A stretch of 64,000 bases of DNA, taken from NCBI RefSeq assembly GCF_046630445.1, contig NC_092341.1:30642001-30706000 (forward strand). The letters run 5' to 3'. A program made the translations under genes and the position numbers. Source of the DNA: Rutidosis leptorrhynchoides. Taxonomy: Eukaryota; Streptophyta; Magnoliopsida; Asterales; Asteraceae. The notes beneath the pieces are model-generated. The model was not told where the DNA came from. It did not search any database and saw only the letters and a program-made list of their open reading frames with translations. Of the stretch, positions 12,498 through 24,834 are shown piece by piece. The first letter of the stretch is position 1; each line of letters starts with the position of its first letter.

Positions 12498-12622
12498 CCA
12501 CGCCGCGACAGACGGGTCCGCGCCGCGGCATATCGAGCAAACCAGGGTCAGAACCTGGGTTAAGAAGGGGTGATTTTCCCTTTGTTCGTCGCGCCGCGAC
12601 GATTTGAGCCGCGCCGCGACAT
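12498..12622. repeat. cluster of CG-rich palindromes upstream of the G2 TATA box
   Basis: Four related motifs occur with the core GCCGCG/CGCCGCG: CCACGCCGCGACA near 12498, CCGCGCCGCGG near 12518, the 13-bp near-palindrome GTCGCGCCGCGAC at 12588-12600, and GCCGCGCCGCGAC near 12609. The surrounding DNA is AT-rich, so the cluster stands out. It ends about 70 bp before the TATA box. Confidence 0.85.
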
Positions 12623-12690
12623 ATCTGTTAGACTGGTGCCGGTTTTGACTCAAATTAAATGACTTCAAGGGGTAAATTAGTAATTTGGCG

Positions 12691-12697
12691 TATAAAT
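12691..12697 (+). promoter_or_regulatory. TATA box of the G2 LTR
   Basis: GCGTATAAATC lies downstream of the palindrome cluster and in the sense orientation of G2, as expected for the U3 promoter. Assigned by motif and position only. Confidence 0.6.
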
Positions 12698-13508
12698 CTG
12701 ATGGGATCATTAAATCCCAACCACTCATCCATTTCATTTAATTTCTTTTATATTTTCTTTCATTTTCTCTCCCAAAAACTCAAAACCCATTTAGATTAAA
12801 AGTGAGATTTGAGAGTGAAGGATTGAGGGTTGATCTTTAGAGCAAGAATTAAAGTTGTTCCTTGTATCTCTAGCTACCCGTTGATAGTCTCAGTAAGTTC
12901 TAACTCTATGTTTTAAGTTTTAATTGGTTAATGGCTAGGGTTTTGGTTACTAGAGAGTTTTATGACCCATTTGAGGGTAAAATGGGTGAATTTGGGTTAT
13001 GTTGTTGTAATGAAACCCTAATGGCCACAAACTAGGGTTTTGGTCTCATGATTTGAGGTTGTATTTGTCAAATGGTATTGCTAGTCACTAATACACTTTT
13101 AGAGTTATGGAAGAAGTGTTAATGGGTAAGTTTGACTTGATTGAGGCTAAGTAATATAAAATGGGTCAAAATGTACTAGTTGACCTAGTTTGGGTGAAAT
13201 GGGTATGAATTACCCTAAGTTTGTGTTAATTGAAGTTAGTAGACTTTAATACACTAGCTTTAGTGGTTAAAGTCGGGTCTTGGCCATTTAAGGGCGGTAT
13301 TGGTGTGATTGAGTCATTTAATGCGAATTGGGTCATTAAATGCTCAAGAAAGTGTAATGTGGTTAATTCCACTAGTTGGTGTATTGAATGTGCACTTAAT
13401 GATTTAGGTACATTGCATTAAAGCTCGGACGTGCATAATCATCATCCTTGTGACAAGGTGAGTGGAATAAGTATACATGTACGTATATGATGTGTTTACT
13501 TGTAGAAA

Positions 13509-13730
13509 TGGATATGTGTTGTCCAAGTTAGTGATATATGCGTTGTACGCTAACGGTTTTAAGAACGGATATATGTTGTCCAATTTAGTGTTATATGTGT
13601 TGTACACTAATGATTTATGAATGGATATGTGTTGTCCGATTTAGTGTTATATGTGTTGTACACTAACGATTTTACAAACGGATATGTGTTGTCCAAGGGT
13701 TAGTGATATATGTGTTGTGCACTAACGGTT
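13509..13730 (+). repeat. tandem repeat, four units of about 58-60 bp, in the G2 LTR
   Basis: Each unit contains GGATATGTGTTGTCC, then TTAGTG, then TATGTGTTGTACACTAA with small variations. Units start near 13509, 13566, 13622 and 13680. It has no coding meaning and may be a transcriptional or spacing repeat. Confidence 0.85.
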
Positions 13731-15308
13731 GTTATGAATACCAATGGGAAATTAGAGTACCATTCCTTTTACCATTGGTTAGCCATGGTTGTATGAATTG
13801 GGCATTAGCATACTTAAATATGAACTATATGCTTTTGTTATTGCTAGCTCAATGTGAATTGCGGTCATTGGTATATGCATAATGTTTTGCATGGTTGTCG
13901 AATTGCTAGCTTGTGTACGGTGTTGTGTAAGGGTTTGCAAGTATATATATATTATATATGTGTATGTATAATTATTGCATTCACTAAGCATTAGCTTACC
14001 CCTCTCGTTGTTTATCCTTTTAGTTGCAGGTGCGGATGAGGGCAAAGGGGTTATCGGGCACTAGGTGGCCTTTGATGATGTTTTGTTGAAGTTTGAAAGT
14101 TGGCCTAACGTTTTGGGTAGTTTAGTCCCAAACCATGCTCAAAGGGTCGTTTGGATTATAAACTATCGTTGTAGTGGGTCAAACTTGTATTGAACTTAAT
14201 TAATGGCCTTCGTACCTTTTGTAAACATTTAAATTGTTGAACGTTTAAATGGAACTTGTGGATTGGTTTACATATTTTATTGGCCAGTAAATGTGTATCA
14301 TTTTAAAAAAAAAAATTATCTTATGGAATACGGGTTGGGTTGTTTCACTAGTAATCTCAACCTCATATGCAATAAAGATCAAACCAAACTTGCATTTCAA
14401 ATAAATATGGCCAAAATGCAAAGTATTACCTTAAAACACTTGCCATTCTTCAAATCATCACTTGAACTTGAGACTTGGGTAAACTCTTCAATCAACAATC
14501 AAAAACGATCTTCAATCTTCTCAATCTCAAACCCTCAAGCAATAACATTATCAACTTCAAACAATCTCTTCACTAGCACATCTCTAAAATCTTCAATCCT
14601 CAAACACAAATACAAATACAAACACATTTCAAGCCTAAGTCTACCCGAACCAACTATTCTCATGGCCAAAGTCAACTTCATCTATGAGAAGGTCATCTAA
14701 TATCAATCATAAAGTATCAAATCTTCACAAACTCAACTTAGACCTCCTTGACCTTGACCAAATATGTAGGATTCACGGGATAGCCATAAACTCATCAAAC
14801 TAGTCAATCAATAAATCTATCGCAATCAAACTCCAACAAACTCATAGTGTACCCAAAATATGTAAAATGCACACCGAAATGAACAAGAGCCATGAAAATT
14901 GTACACATCACCCCTAATCATGAAACGCATCGTGTAAAGAATACGCTTCCCAAAAAGAATGCTCACCTCATCAACCCGCAATGGCTATCCCTCTTCCACC
15001 TCCATGTCCCCCCAAAACACCTATTTTCGTCAATTCCAATAATGATCGTCAATTCCAAATATATGCCGTAAATTCCAATTGATAATCGACAATTACAAGT
15101 ATTAAGGTGGGTGTGCCAAAGGTAAGGGACTGGGTACCCCAACTTTATTTGGTCACCCGGGCACGGGGTAACCGGCACTCATCAAGCTTTCTATCACAAC
15201 TCTATGGTTTCTCTCATAGTAGGGCGAAAGCATTGACGGAGGTTCGTGGAATTAGGGCCCCACGTGGCTAAATAAGAGAGTCCGCCAATTCCAAATTTTT
15301 GAAGCACT

Positions 15309-15855
15309 AGGAAGACTTTAACTTCCTTTCAAATAATCGAGCTTGACTTGGGAGACTTTACTCCCAAGCTTGGAACAACATAACTTGGAAGACTTTACTT
15401 CCAAGTTTGGAAGACTTTACTTCCAAAACGAGATGATGCTTATCTACTTCTCACATAGCAAGCTTTTATGCTTATTTTTAGAAAAGGTAGGAAGTAGTTA
15501 CTACCTTTCCGTTAATTGCAAGCGCAAGGGTGCCATAGCTTTTGGCTATGGGTTGTGCTGTCTAGCAACACTAGCACGAAGCCATTGCTCTTCATCAAGA
15601 AGATAGCACACGGTGAAGCTCAAGGCTCCTCTTCCCACGGCACTTAGCATAGCTAAATGTAAAATGGTGTAGATTAGGAAGTCTCCTACACCAAGTGAAT
15701 TAACCATTCAAGTTTATTTTTAAGACATAAGAGGGTAGACTTTAACCACCGAATTTTTAAAACCGGGAAGACTTTACTTCCCCCACACTTGAATGGAACT
15801 TTAACCATTCAAGTTGAAACTTGGAACCAAAAATGAATGGAACTTTAACCATTCA
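15309..15855. repeat. array of ten small hairpins, mostly sharing the loop ACTTTA
   Basis: Inverted repeats at 15309-15327, 15347-15368, 15384-15405, 15406-15427, 15483-15508, 15533-15551, 15665-15693, 15765-15782, 15787-15814 and 15834-15855 have perfect stems of 6-10 bp. Stem sequences differ (for example CTTGGGAG, CTTGGAAG, TTTGGAAG, ACTTGAATGG) while both arms stay complementary. Seven of the ten have ACTTTA or AACTTTAA as the loop. On the element's sense (minus) strand the loop reads TAAAGT. One hairpin of the same type occurs in element D at 49561-49576. Confidence 0.85.
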
Positions 15856-16239
15856 AAACAAGGTAAGTTATGGCTTAATTTTGACCAAAACTTTTCAACA
15901 ATTCAACAAAACACTTAGGAAAATTTTAAAATTAGGTCATAATTTTGTTTGAGAATAAGTCCACGAGAATTTATCTCTCCACCACCACTTAAGATCATGT
16001 AATGCCCTCATTATATGGAATCGAAATAAAATAATAAATTCGAGAGGACTAAATGAAAAAGTGGAAGAGAAATAGAGATACCCGAGAACAAAAGTCATTT
16101 CCACAAGTATTTGTCAATTTGCATGAAATTCTCTTGACATATCCGCATTGCCAAACTTCCTTCTTGATTTTGATTAACGAATCTTTATCTTGACTCGTCC
16201 CTGCCTTCTTAACATTCCTTATCGGGGTGGTTCTCCCCC

Positions 16240-17604
16240 TCACTTTATCGGACGACATGTGAAATCGGTGGAAAAAGTCCCACGAATCAAGAGAGTGAGC
16301 CAATCATTAACCCCTCGGGTGGTGTATAAGAAGAGAATAATCTTCTTCATTTGCATGAAGAAGATTGAACCAACCTGAGAGTCAACAAAAGACTCTCTTT
16401 TAAAAATGATTTTGAACACGAGGTTTACTTTCTTAATCGGCTCACAAAAACACGAATCATCAACCTCGGGTTGTAAAACCTCCTTAAAATCATCAATAAC
16501 ATACCCGAGAGGATTGTTATACACTTTGAAAGTTTTTGGTATAATATTCTCAACTTCATCTCCTTCATCATCATCATCTTCACAATCATCATTAATAGCA
16601 TCTTCACCAACCTCGAGTGGATTATCATAGACTTTAAAAACATTGGACATTGGTAAAGCTTCAATCAATTAGTCATCTTCCTCATCACTTTCATCGTCTT
16701 CATCAAATTCATCATCCTTACTATCTTCATCCTCTTCATCGTCTTCACTATCCTCATATTCATCGTTATCCTTCTCATCATCTTCATCTTCATCATTGGT
16801 TATCAAAAATTCGGGTACTTGTGCAATCTCTACTACGTCGGTCTTGGCATAGAAGCTTACATCATCATCATCATAATAAAAGACCCAATTCCTTGACCGA
16901 GAAGTAGAAACTACGGGTGAGGTGGGTGGTGAAATGGTTGTGAATACGAAATCTTCAACTAAAGGGAGCATAAAACTCACGGTTTTCTCTAAGCTTTGAA
17001 TTGGGGCTTGTTGAATCTCTAACACTTCCCTCAAATCTATTCTCTCTTGAATTAAAGCCTCCATACGGTTAAGGTGGGTTCTCACAACGTTTGAGAATAA
17101 CTCTAGTAAATTCGAATCGATCTCCTCTTGTTTTTGATATTGAAATTGAAATTTAGGAGAATCCCATGTCGAGTTATCCCCCTCATAACAATAGTCCATT
17201 AGTTAACCGAAAGAGTCAAAATTAGAAATGGGACCATTATCACAAGGTTGATCCATTGGGGTAAAATCATTCATGCAACCATTATCATAATCCCTGTTTG
17301 GATAATACCCATCATAAGTATCACAATAACCTACCGGCTCAACATTAGCTTGCGAAGGATCCATATAACCGTTGTCATTCATACCAATGTAACCATCATT
17401 CATATACCCATAACCATCATTCATATACCCATAACCATCATTCATACCCAAATAATCACCATTGTTTCCCAAATAACCATTGTCATCATTCATGCCCAAA
17501 TAACCATTATTCATATCCACGTGACTTGAGTATCCCATCAATTGTTGATCATAGTTCGCGATTTTTGACATCAAGTAGTCACACAATGCATCATACTCTG
17601 CCAT
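16240..17604 (-). pseudogene. broken ORF of element C, acidic protein of unknown function
   Basis: One minus-strand frame from ATG 17604 is split by in-frame TAA codons at 17205-17203 and 16671-16669, giving pieces of 133, 176 and 142 residues. The first piece has a Tyr/Gly/Asn/Met repeat (MNDGYGYMNDGYGYMNDGY). The second has a helical segment (NLLELFSNVV to LREVLEIQQ) and a long Asp/Glu run. The third repeats the motif FKVYDNPLE / FKVYNNPLG and ends with a hydrophobic patch (FFMQMKKIILFLYTT). Its position after the primer site is where gag is expected, but I see no zinc knuckle or capsid motif. It may be a gag substitute of a non-autonomous element or a captured gene; I do not recognise it. 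Confidence 0.6.
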
Positions 17605-17747
17605 CTAGCTTAATCACACCACCAACAAACAAACGTTTTTCGAATACAAGCAAATATAAACAAAAAGTAACTTTTGCAAGAATGAAATTCTCACAAAAGG
17701 ATCGAACAACTAAAAGTTTAAACCAACTAACCAACTTAGCTAACCGC

Positions 17748-17765
17748 TCCCCGGCAGCGGCGCCA
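17748..17765 (-). other. primer-binding site of element C (tRNA-Asp type)
   Basis: The plus strand reads TCCCCGGCAGCGGCGCCA, matching the 3' end of plant tRNA-Asp (TCCCCGGCAACGGCGCCA, from memory) with one mismatch. It lies six bases from the LTR end. tRNA-Asp-type sites are typical of Athila/Tat-group gypsy elements. Confidence 0.82.
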
Positions 17766-18951
17766 AGAAAGTGTTGATGTGTGCGGAACAATACATCTTT
17801 TACCCTCTAAATTTATACAAGATTCAAATATTACAAATAAGCACACACAACTAACAAGCACTTAGAACCCAGTCATTATAGTACTTTATTGTAAGTATTC
17901 GTTTTAAGTTCATCCCAAGAGAGCGGTGTAAATCGGATAATTGAAACTATTAATTGTCCTAGGGTTTGTTTGATTGGGGGGTTTTGATTGATATCAACTA
18001 ACAACTAAAACTTGTGCAATTAAACAAACTTAAATTAGCAAAGTAGCAAAGTATTAAAGACTTAAATCAATTAACTAAGACGTGTTCACTTATCTAATCC
18101 ACTCTATGCTTGGCTTGTTCCGTTTTGCCTATTTTGTTATCTCATAAGTTGTTGAACTATTAAATGTTAGAATCACTTCTAAACCTCAAATCAAATAACA
18201 CTCCGCGAATTCACATAAGCATTGTATCCTAAGATCGAGTTAAGCATGATTTGGTCATTGAGATTAAGCTTGGGTTGAAATCACTTAAAACCCCCAACTA
18301 TCGAAATCACTTAAGATAATCGGCACCACTATGTTGACTAAAGGCCAATTGAAAACCAACCTAGATCAAGAACACAATCACTTGCAATTCCTAAGCTAGT
18401 TGTCTAGATCACCCAAGGTGTTGAAGTACACATTGATTCACTTCTCAAATCACTAAGAGAGCTACTCAACATATGTAATCAAAGTCAAGCCTAAAATAAA
18501 CTCATAGCAATGGATCTTTAGCTAACTCAACAACACATGATCATGTAATTTATTCAAACAACATTATTCAATTGATTAAGGGCTAATATTATGCATTAGA
18601 GATTCATAGATAAGCAAACACAAGTGATTTAGCCAAACATAGCAAAGATTACACTAGCAATAAGCATAAAAACATTAATAAACATCATCTTGAGTGATTA
18701 CAAGTAATTAATTCAAAGCTAGATGAAGAAAAACAAAGATTACAACTAATTAGTGTAAAATGAGTACAACCCAAAATGGAGAAGAAACACTAAAATGGAG
18801 AATGGATGATATGAATCTATCACTAATCTTCATGGAATTTGAGTTGGGAGCATGAAATTGGACTTCATCTTGATGGAATCATGATTGGAACCCTTTTAGG
18901 GCTCCAAAACGGCCTAAGGAACCAGCTCTCTAACTCAAAAACGCCAAATTT

Positions 18952-18962
18952 GCTTTTATAGG
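18952..18962 (-). promoter_or_regulatory. TATA box of the element C LTR
   Basis: The minus strand reads CCTATAAAAGC. It lies about 30 bp downstream of the palindromic repeat cluster, in the transcription direction of C. Confidence 0.6.
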
Positions 18963-18992
18963 TCGGCTGAATTTTTTGGCTGAATCAGCACC

Positions 18993-19142
18993 AGGAGCGA
19001 CGCTTTTGTAACAGGAGCTGCGCTTTTGATCCTGTAGGAGCGGCGCTTTTGGCATAGGAGCGACGCTTTTGGCTACTGATCTTTTTAACATACGTTTTAG
19101 CACATAGGAGCGCCGCTTTTGACCTTAGGAGTGGCGCTTTTG
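18993..19142. repeat. six copies of a palindromic AGGAGCGNCGCTTTTG repeat in the element C LTR
   Basis: Copies begin near 18993, 19013, 19037, 19057, 19107 and 19126. The core AGCG-N-CGCT is self-complementary, and two copies have a changed arm (AGCTGCGCT, AGTGGCGCT). This GC-rich block stands in AT-rich DNA immediately upstream of the TATA box. Confidence 0.9.
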
Positions 19143-19355
19143 ATTCTGGAACTTCATTTTCACTCCAAAACTTCACTTGGTTCATTTCTTAGGCTCAAGT
19201 CTTTAATATTTTGCATAAATTTGGACTTTTGGACTATTTTTGCCTTGAACCATCTTCTAACCAACATACTATCACTTAAGATCGATAAATCCCTCAAAAC
19301 GAACAAATGGAGAAAGATATCGTGAAGATAAACATGTGTAATTCGAGCGATATCA

Positions 19356-21810
<2,455 letters not shown>

Positions 21811-22030
21811 CATCCCATATGGCAAGATTACTTGGGCAGTCATCTGTTAAAATCTCCCATTTATCATTATCGATATTCTTGAACTCAATATCTTTTCTGC
21901 CTGACTTTTTTTTTCTTTGCCTTCATTCCACTTATCATGGGCTTAAACAAGTCGCAAAAATCTTCCTTAAGAATGTATATGGTTACGTATTTGGGATGAC
22001 AAAGCGTAATGAGTGCATCAAAAAATGAAA
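21811..22030 (-). pseudogene. 3' fragment of an F-box/FBD gene, cut by LTR B
   Basis: The sequence from CATCCCATATGG onward matches the 3' coding end of the F-box genes at 27528 and 57893, including blocks that encode (minus strand) CHPKYVTIYIL-like and KWEILTDDCP-like residues. The stop codon side is lost at the LTR B junction, and similarity fades after about 22070. It is the remnant of a fifth array member. Confidence 0.75.
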
Positions 22031-23003
22031 GATGCCAATGCAAATAACTTTTATGTGAATGTGAATAATATGATAGTTGTTTTCCTTTCTTTCCCCAAAA
22101 TAAAGATCGTACTGTGGCTTTCTTTCTAAATCAAATCCATAAATCTCAGCCCCAATTTCTTACACTTCTTGCTCCCATCAACAAATACGCAGATTTACAA
22201 AAGCTAATTTCGAGTTACGAATCTTAAATCTTTATTCCTCTTCCTCGTCTATTTCAAACACTTCAATCGGTCAGAACCTAATTCACAAAATGAACCCTAA
22301 TTTTGACAAAATTTGGGCAGCATAACGAGGTATATGGATGCAATTATGAAATACGTATTCGTACGGTTGTGTAGTAGTATCCAGGTTAATGTATACGGTT
22401 GCAAGAATGTATCCGGGTTGTGGTGTTTGAGTGATACGGTTACAAAGGACACGGTTGATAGCAATCTGGATGAACAAGAATTGGAACGGTTGCAGAAGAT
22501 ATCCGTGGAATATGACACGGATTGAAGGATACGGATACAAGAAGAAACACGGTAGCCGTTCTTGATTCTGTTACAATTTCGGTGAGACAGTTACGGTGGT
22601 GTACGGAGGAGCTACTTCAAATACATGAATTTGATCGTGAAAAAGTGCAGAAAGATGAGGTAAGCAATTTCTAACACATCTGTGCTCTAACTTTTTCCAA
22701 AATCACAATAAAATCGCTCAGATGAATTCGATTTGTGTTCTAAGTTTTCGAACAGAAAATCTCAAAATTAGAGCTAAATATTGAGAGTTAACTTTTGAGA
22801 TTTTGAACGAAGATTCACAAGAGTATTTCAAAGCTTTCTGTGTTTTTAGATTTCTCAAATTCGATCTGGATCTACAAATTGACGAAAACAGTTGACTTTT
22901 CAGAAAAAGTCAAAATAACGAAGAACAGATGGAAAATCACAAAATTAGAACACGAATTCGATCTGGATCGTTGAAGATTAGCTTCTTTTGCTCTGATAAC
23001 ACA
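22031..23003 (-). mobile_element. leader region of a Ty1/copia-like element, no gag seen
   Basis: This lies downstream (minus strand) of a small LTR, starting with a tRNA-Met-like primer site (TGTTATCAGAGC, 23001-22990). I find no gag or pol motif; the ORFs at 22283-22540 look like chance. The left boundary is unclear, and some of the sequence next to 22030 could be older flank. Confidence 0.4.
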
Positions 23004-23354
23004 TGTTTAGATTAATATATGTTGAATTCGTGTTCTAGATGATGAAACTGATATGTATGTATCGTATATGTATATGTATCTTCTGTGTATGATAATGATG
23101 AAGATAAATCTGTTAAGCTGTTGTTGTTATGATGAGTGTGAATGCTGAATTTAGAACAACAGTGTGTCAAGATTCATTAGGTGAAAGGTTACAAGTTGAG
23201 AGTGTTTATGTGTGAGGGTGAAGGTGCGAGTGTTGGTTACAAGTGAGGGGAAAGCTTATGTGTTTAGGTGTGGTAATGGTATTTATACTCCATACCATTA
23301 CCACTTACATCATTTAGCTACTTACAACACACATCACATATTTTAGTCCTAACA
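23004..23354 (-). mobile_element. LTR of a Ty1/copia-like element (351 bp)
   Basis: On the minus strand it starts TGTTAGGACTAAAATATG and ends ATCTAAACA, then TG and the primer-like TGTTATCAGAGC. Immediately upstream is the purine tract AAGGGGGAGAT. It contains a TATA box (GTATAAATA) between the arms of a 13-bp perfect inverted repeat at 23270-23304. Confidence 0.6.
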
Positions 23355-23909
23355 ATCTCCCCCTTGATGTATGTTGTGAATATATGTCTTTGATATCTTG
23401 AACTCTCCCCCTTGGGATAGGCTTAGTTGTTGTTTGGAAATGAAGAACCTTCTTCTTTTGAAAGTTTCTCCATTGTCAGATATGAATGATCACAATGCAC
23501 ACCATCTCTTGGTTTTGACATTGTTTCTCCCCCTTGGAATAGCCGTAGATCTTGATTTGAAAGGGAGGAACTTCTTCTTTTGGAAACTTCTCAGTTGTTA
23601 GCTTTTTAAGTATGAAAAAGCTGATCACAATGCACACCATTTTTTGAAAACTCGTGAAATTGCATTTGAAACCCCTAACAACTTGACCGTACCTAAAATG
23701 TCCCCCGAAATGTTTTCAAGTCGCGAAAACAATCAGAGAAATCCGATTGCACCCAATTGGCACTAGCCACCGGAAACAACAATATTGAGACCATATCAAC
23801 CAAACCCGATTGTTGTTGACGCCAACTTTTTGTCGCTAATTATTTTATGAAGCATATAAAGCTTGCTTATGAGTTATGAGTGACTTATGTGCAACAATTG
23901 ACATAGGTG

Positions 23910-23913
<4 letters not shown>
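23355..23913 (-). mobile_element. probable 3' end of a copia-like element
   Basis: The segment has three copies of a CTCCCCCTTGG/CTCCCCCTTGA motif (near 23356, 23405, 23527). On the minus strand these are polypurine tracts of the type seen before copia LTRs. No coding motif is visible, and the (TA)n tract ends it. Confidence 0.4.
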
Positions 23914-23996
<83 letters not shown>

Positions 23997-24724
23997 GTAG
24001 GATCAAGAGGGAAGTAACCAATCGGGGGGAAGCGGGGGGAAGCAAAAACTTTTTTTTTTCGTTTTTTTAAAAAACTTTGTTCACGAACATTATAGATGAG
24101 ATGAAAATATGAACATTTAGTAGAGACACTTTGTGATAAATGTTTTTATTTTGGCGAAAAACGCTCGAAGAAGTAATATATAACAATTATCGTGTTTTTC
24201 GAGCGTATGTTGAGGTTTTAGCTATTGGGGTTTAGATATTAGGGTTTAGATATTAGGGTTTATAGGGTTTAGATATTAGGGTTTAGAAATTTAGGGTTTA
24301 GGGTTTAGATTTAGGGTTTAGATTTAGGGTTAGATTTAGGATTTAGATTGAGTTTTTAACACGAACGGTTTAGAGTTTAGGGTTTAGGGTTTAGGGTTTG
24401 GTGTTTTGAGTTTATGGAATAAACTCAAAACCCTAAACCCTAAACCCTAAACCCTAAACCCTAAACTCTAAATCGAGCTAAATTTTACTTCACAAAACAT
24501 GAAAAAAAAAACGTTCATATTCTTCACGAACAATATTATCTTGAATGTTATTTTTGTCGATCGTTTTCCCGCCTAAATAATAACATTCATCACGAAGTGT
24601 CTCTTCTAAATGTTCATATTTTCGTGTGATCTTGATGTCGGAAAAAAAATTCCAAAAAAAACGAAAAAATAAAAATTTGCTTCCCCCCGCTTCCCCCCGA
24701 TTGGTTACTTCCCCATTGATCATG

Positions 24725-24812
<88 letters not shown>
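23914..24812. mobile_element. foldback (Micron-like) element between two (TA)n tracts, with inverted TTTAGGG repeats
   Basis: (TA)n runs at 23914-23993 and 24726-24812 flank a 730-bp body. The body ends are inverted copies: GGGAAGTAACCAATCGGG and GGAAGCGGGGGGAAGC near 24010-24045 mirror 24675-24715, and similarity continues over more than 100 bp (for example AAAATATGAACATTTAG on each arm). The centre, about 24225-24475, is made of degenerate TTTAGGG and CCCTAAA repeats that face each other as a hairpin around 24415. It has no coding capacity. Insertion within TA microsatellites recalls the Micron MITEs of rice, from memory. Confidence 0.8.
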
Positions 24813-24815
<3 letters not shown>

Positions 24816-24834
24816 CATTCAGACTCTCCCACAT

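Larger units (their letters stand above)
12155..14347 (+). mobile_element. 3' LTR of element G2 (about 2.2 kb)
   Basis: It starts TGTAACATCTCG after the polypurine tract and ends GGGTTGTTTCA; the next bases, CTAGT, would be the target duplication. The LTR contains a (TA)n tract (12244-12326), a CG-rich palindrome cluster (12498-12622), a TATA box (12691) and four copies of a ~60-bp tandem repeat (13509-13730). The partner 5' LTR is outside the window, so the end was set by the TG/CA rule and by the change to element C sequence. I see no gene within it. Confidence 0.82.
14348..17771 (-). mobile_element. interior of element C (tRNA-Asp-primed LTR element lacking recognisable pol)
   Basis: This lies between the G2 insertion point and the 5' LTR of C. 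Reading on the minus strand it holds the primer site (17765-17748), a broken ORF (17604-16240) and about 1.9 kb without a credible gene. That non-coding part contains the hairpin array at 15309-15855. Short motifs such as ATCATGTAATGCCCTCAT near 15995 recur in element D near 50040, so C and D are related. No reverse transcriptase, RNase H or integrase motif is visible, but the part of C beyond G2 lies outside the window. Confidence 0.7.
17772..19355 (-). mobile_element. 5' LTR of element C (about 1.6 kb)
   Basis: On the minus strand it begins TGATATCGCTCGAATTAC at 19355 and ends CACATCAACA at 17772, next to the primer site. The right flank starts ATTCA and continues as LTR B. It contains a TATA box (18960-18953 on the minus strand) with six palindromic repeats just upstream. 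No gene seen. Confidence 0.8.

Noticed and set aside
13509-13730. CRISPR-like regularly spaced repeats
   Set aside because: The ~58-60-bp units are contiguous and variable, with no unique spacers, and lie in a plant LTR.
24225-24475. Possible interstitial telomere from a chromosome fusion
   Set aside because: The TTTAGGG repeats are short, degenerate, inverted and confined to a foldback element with repeated arms.
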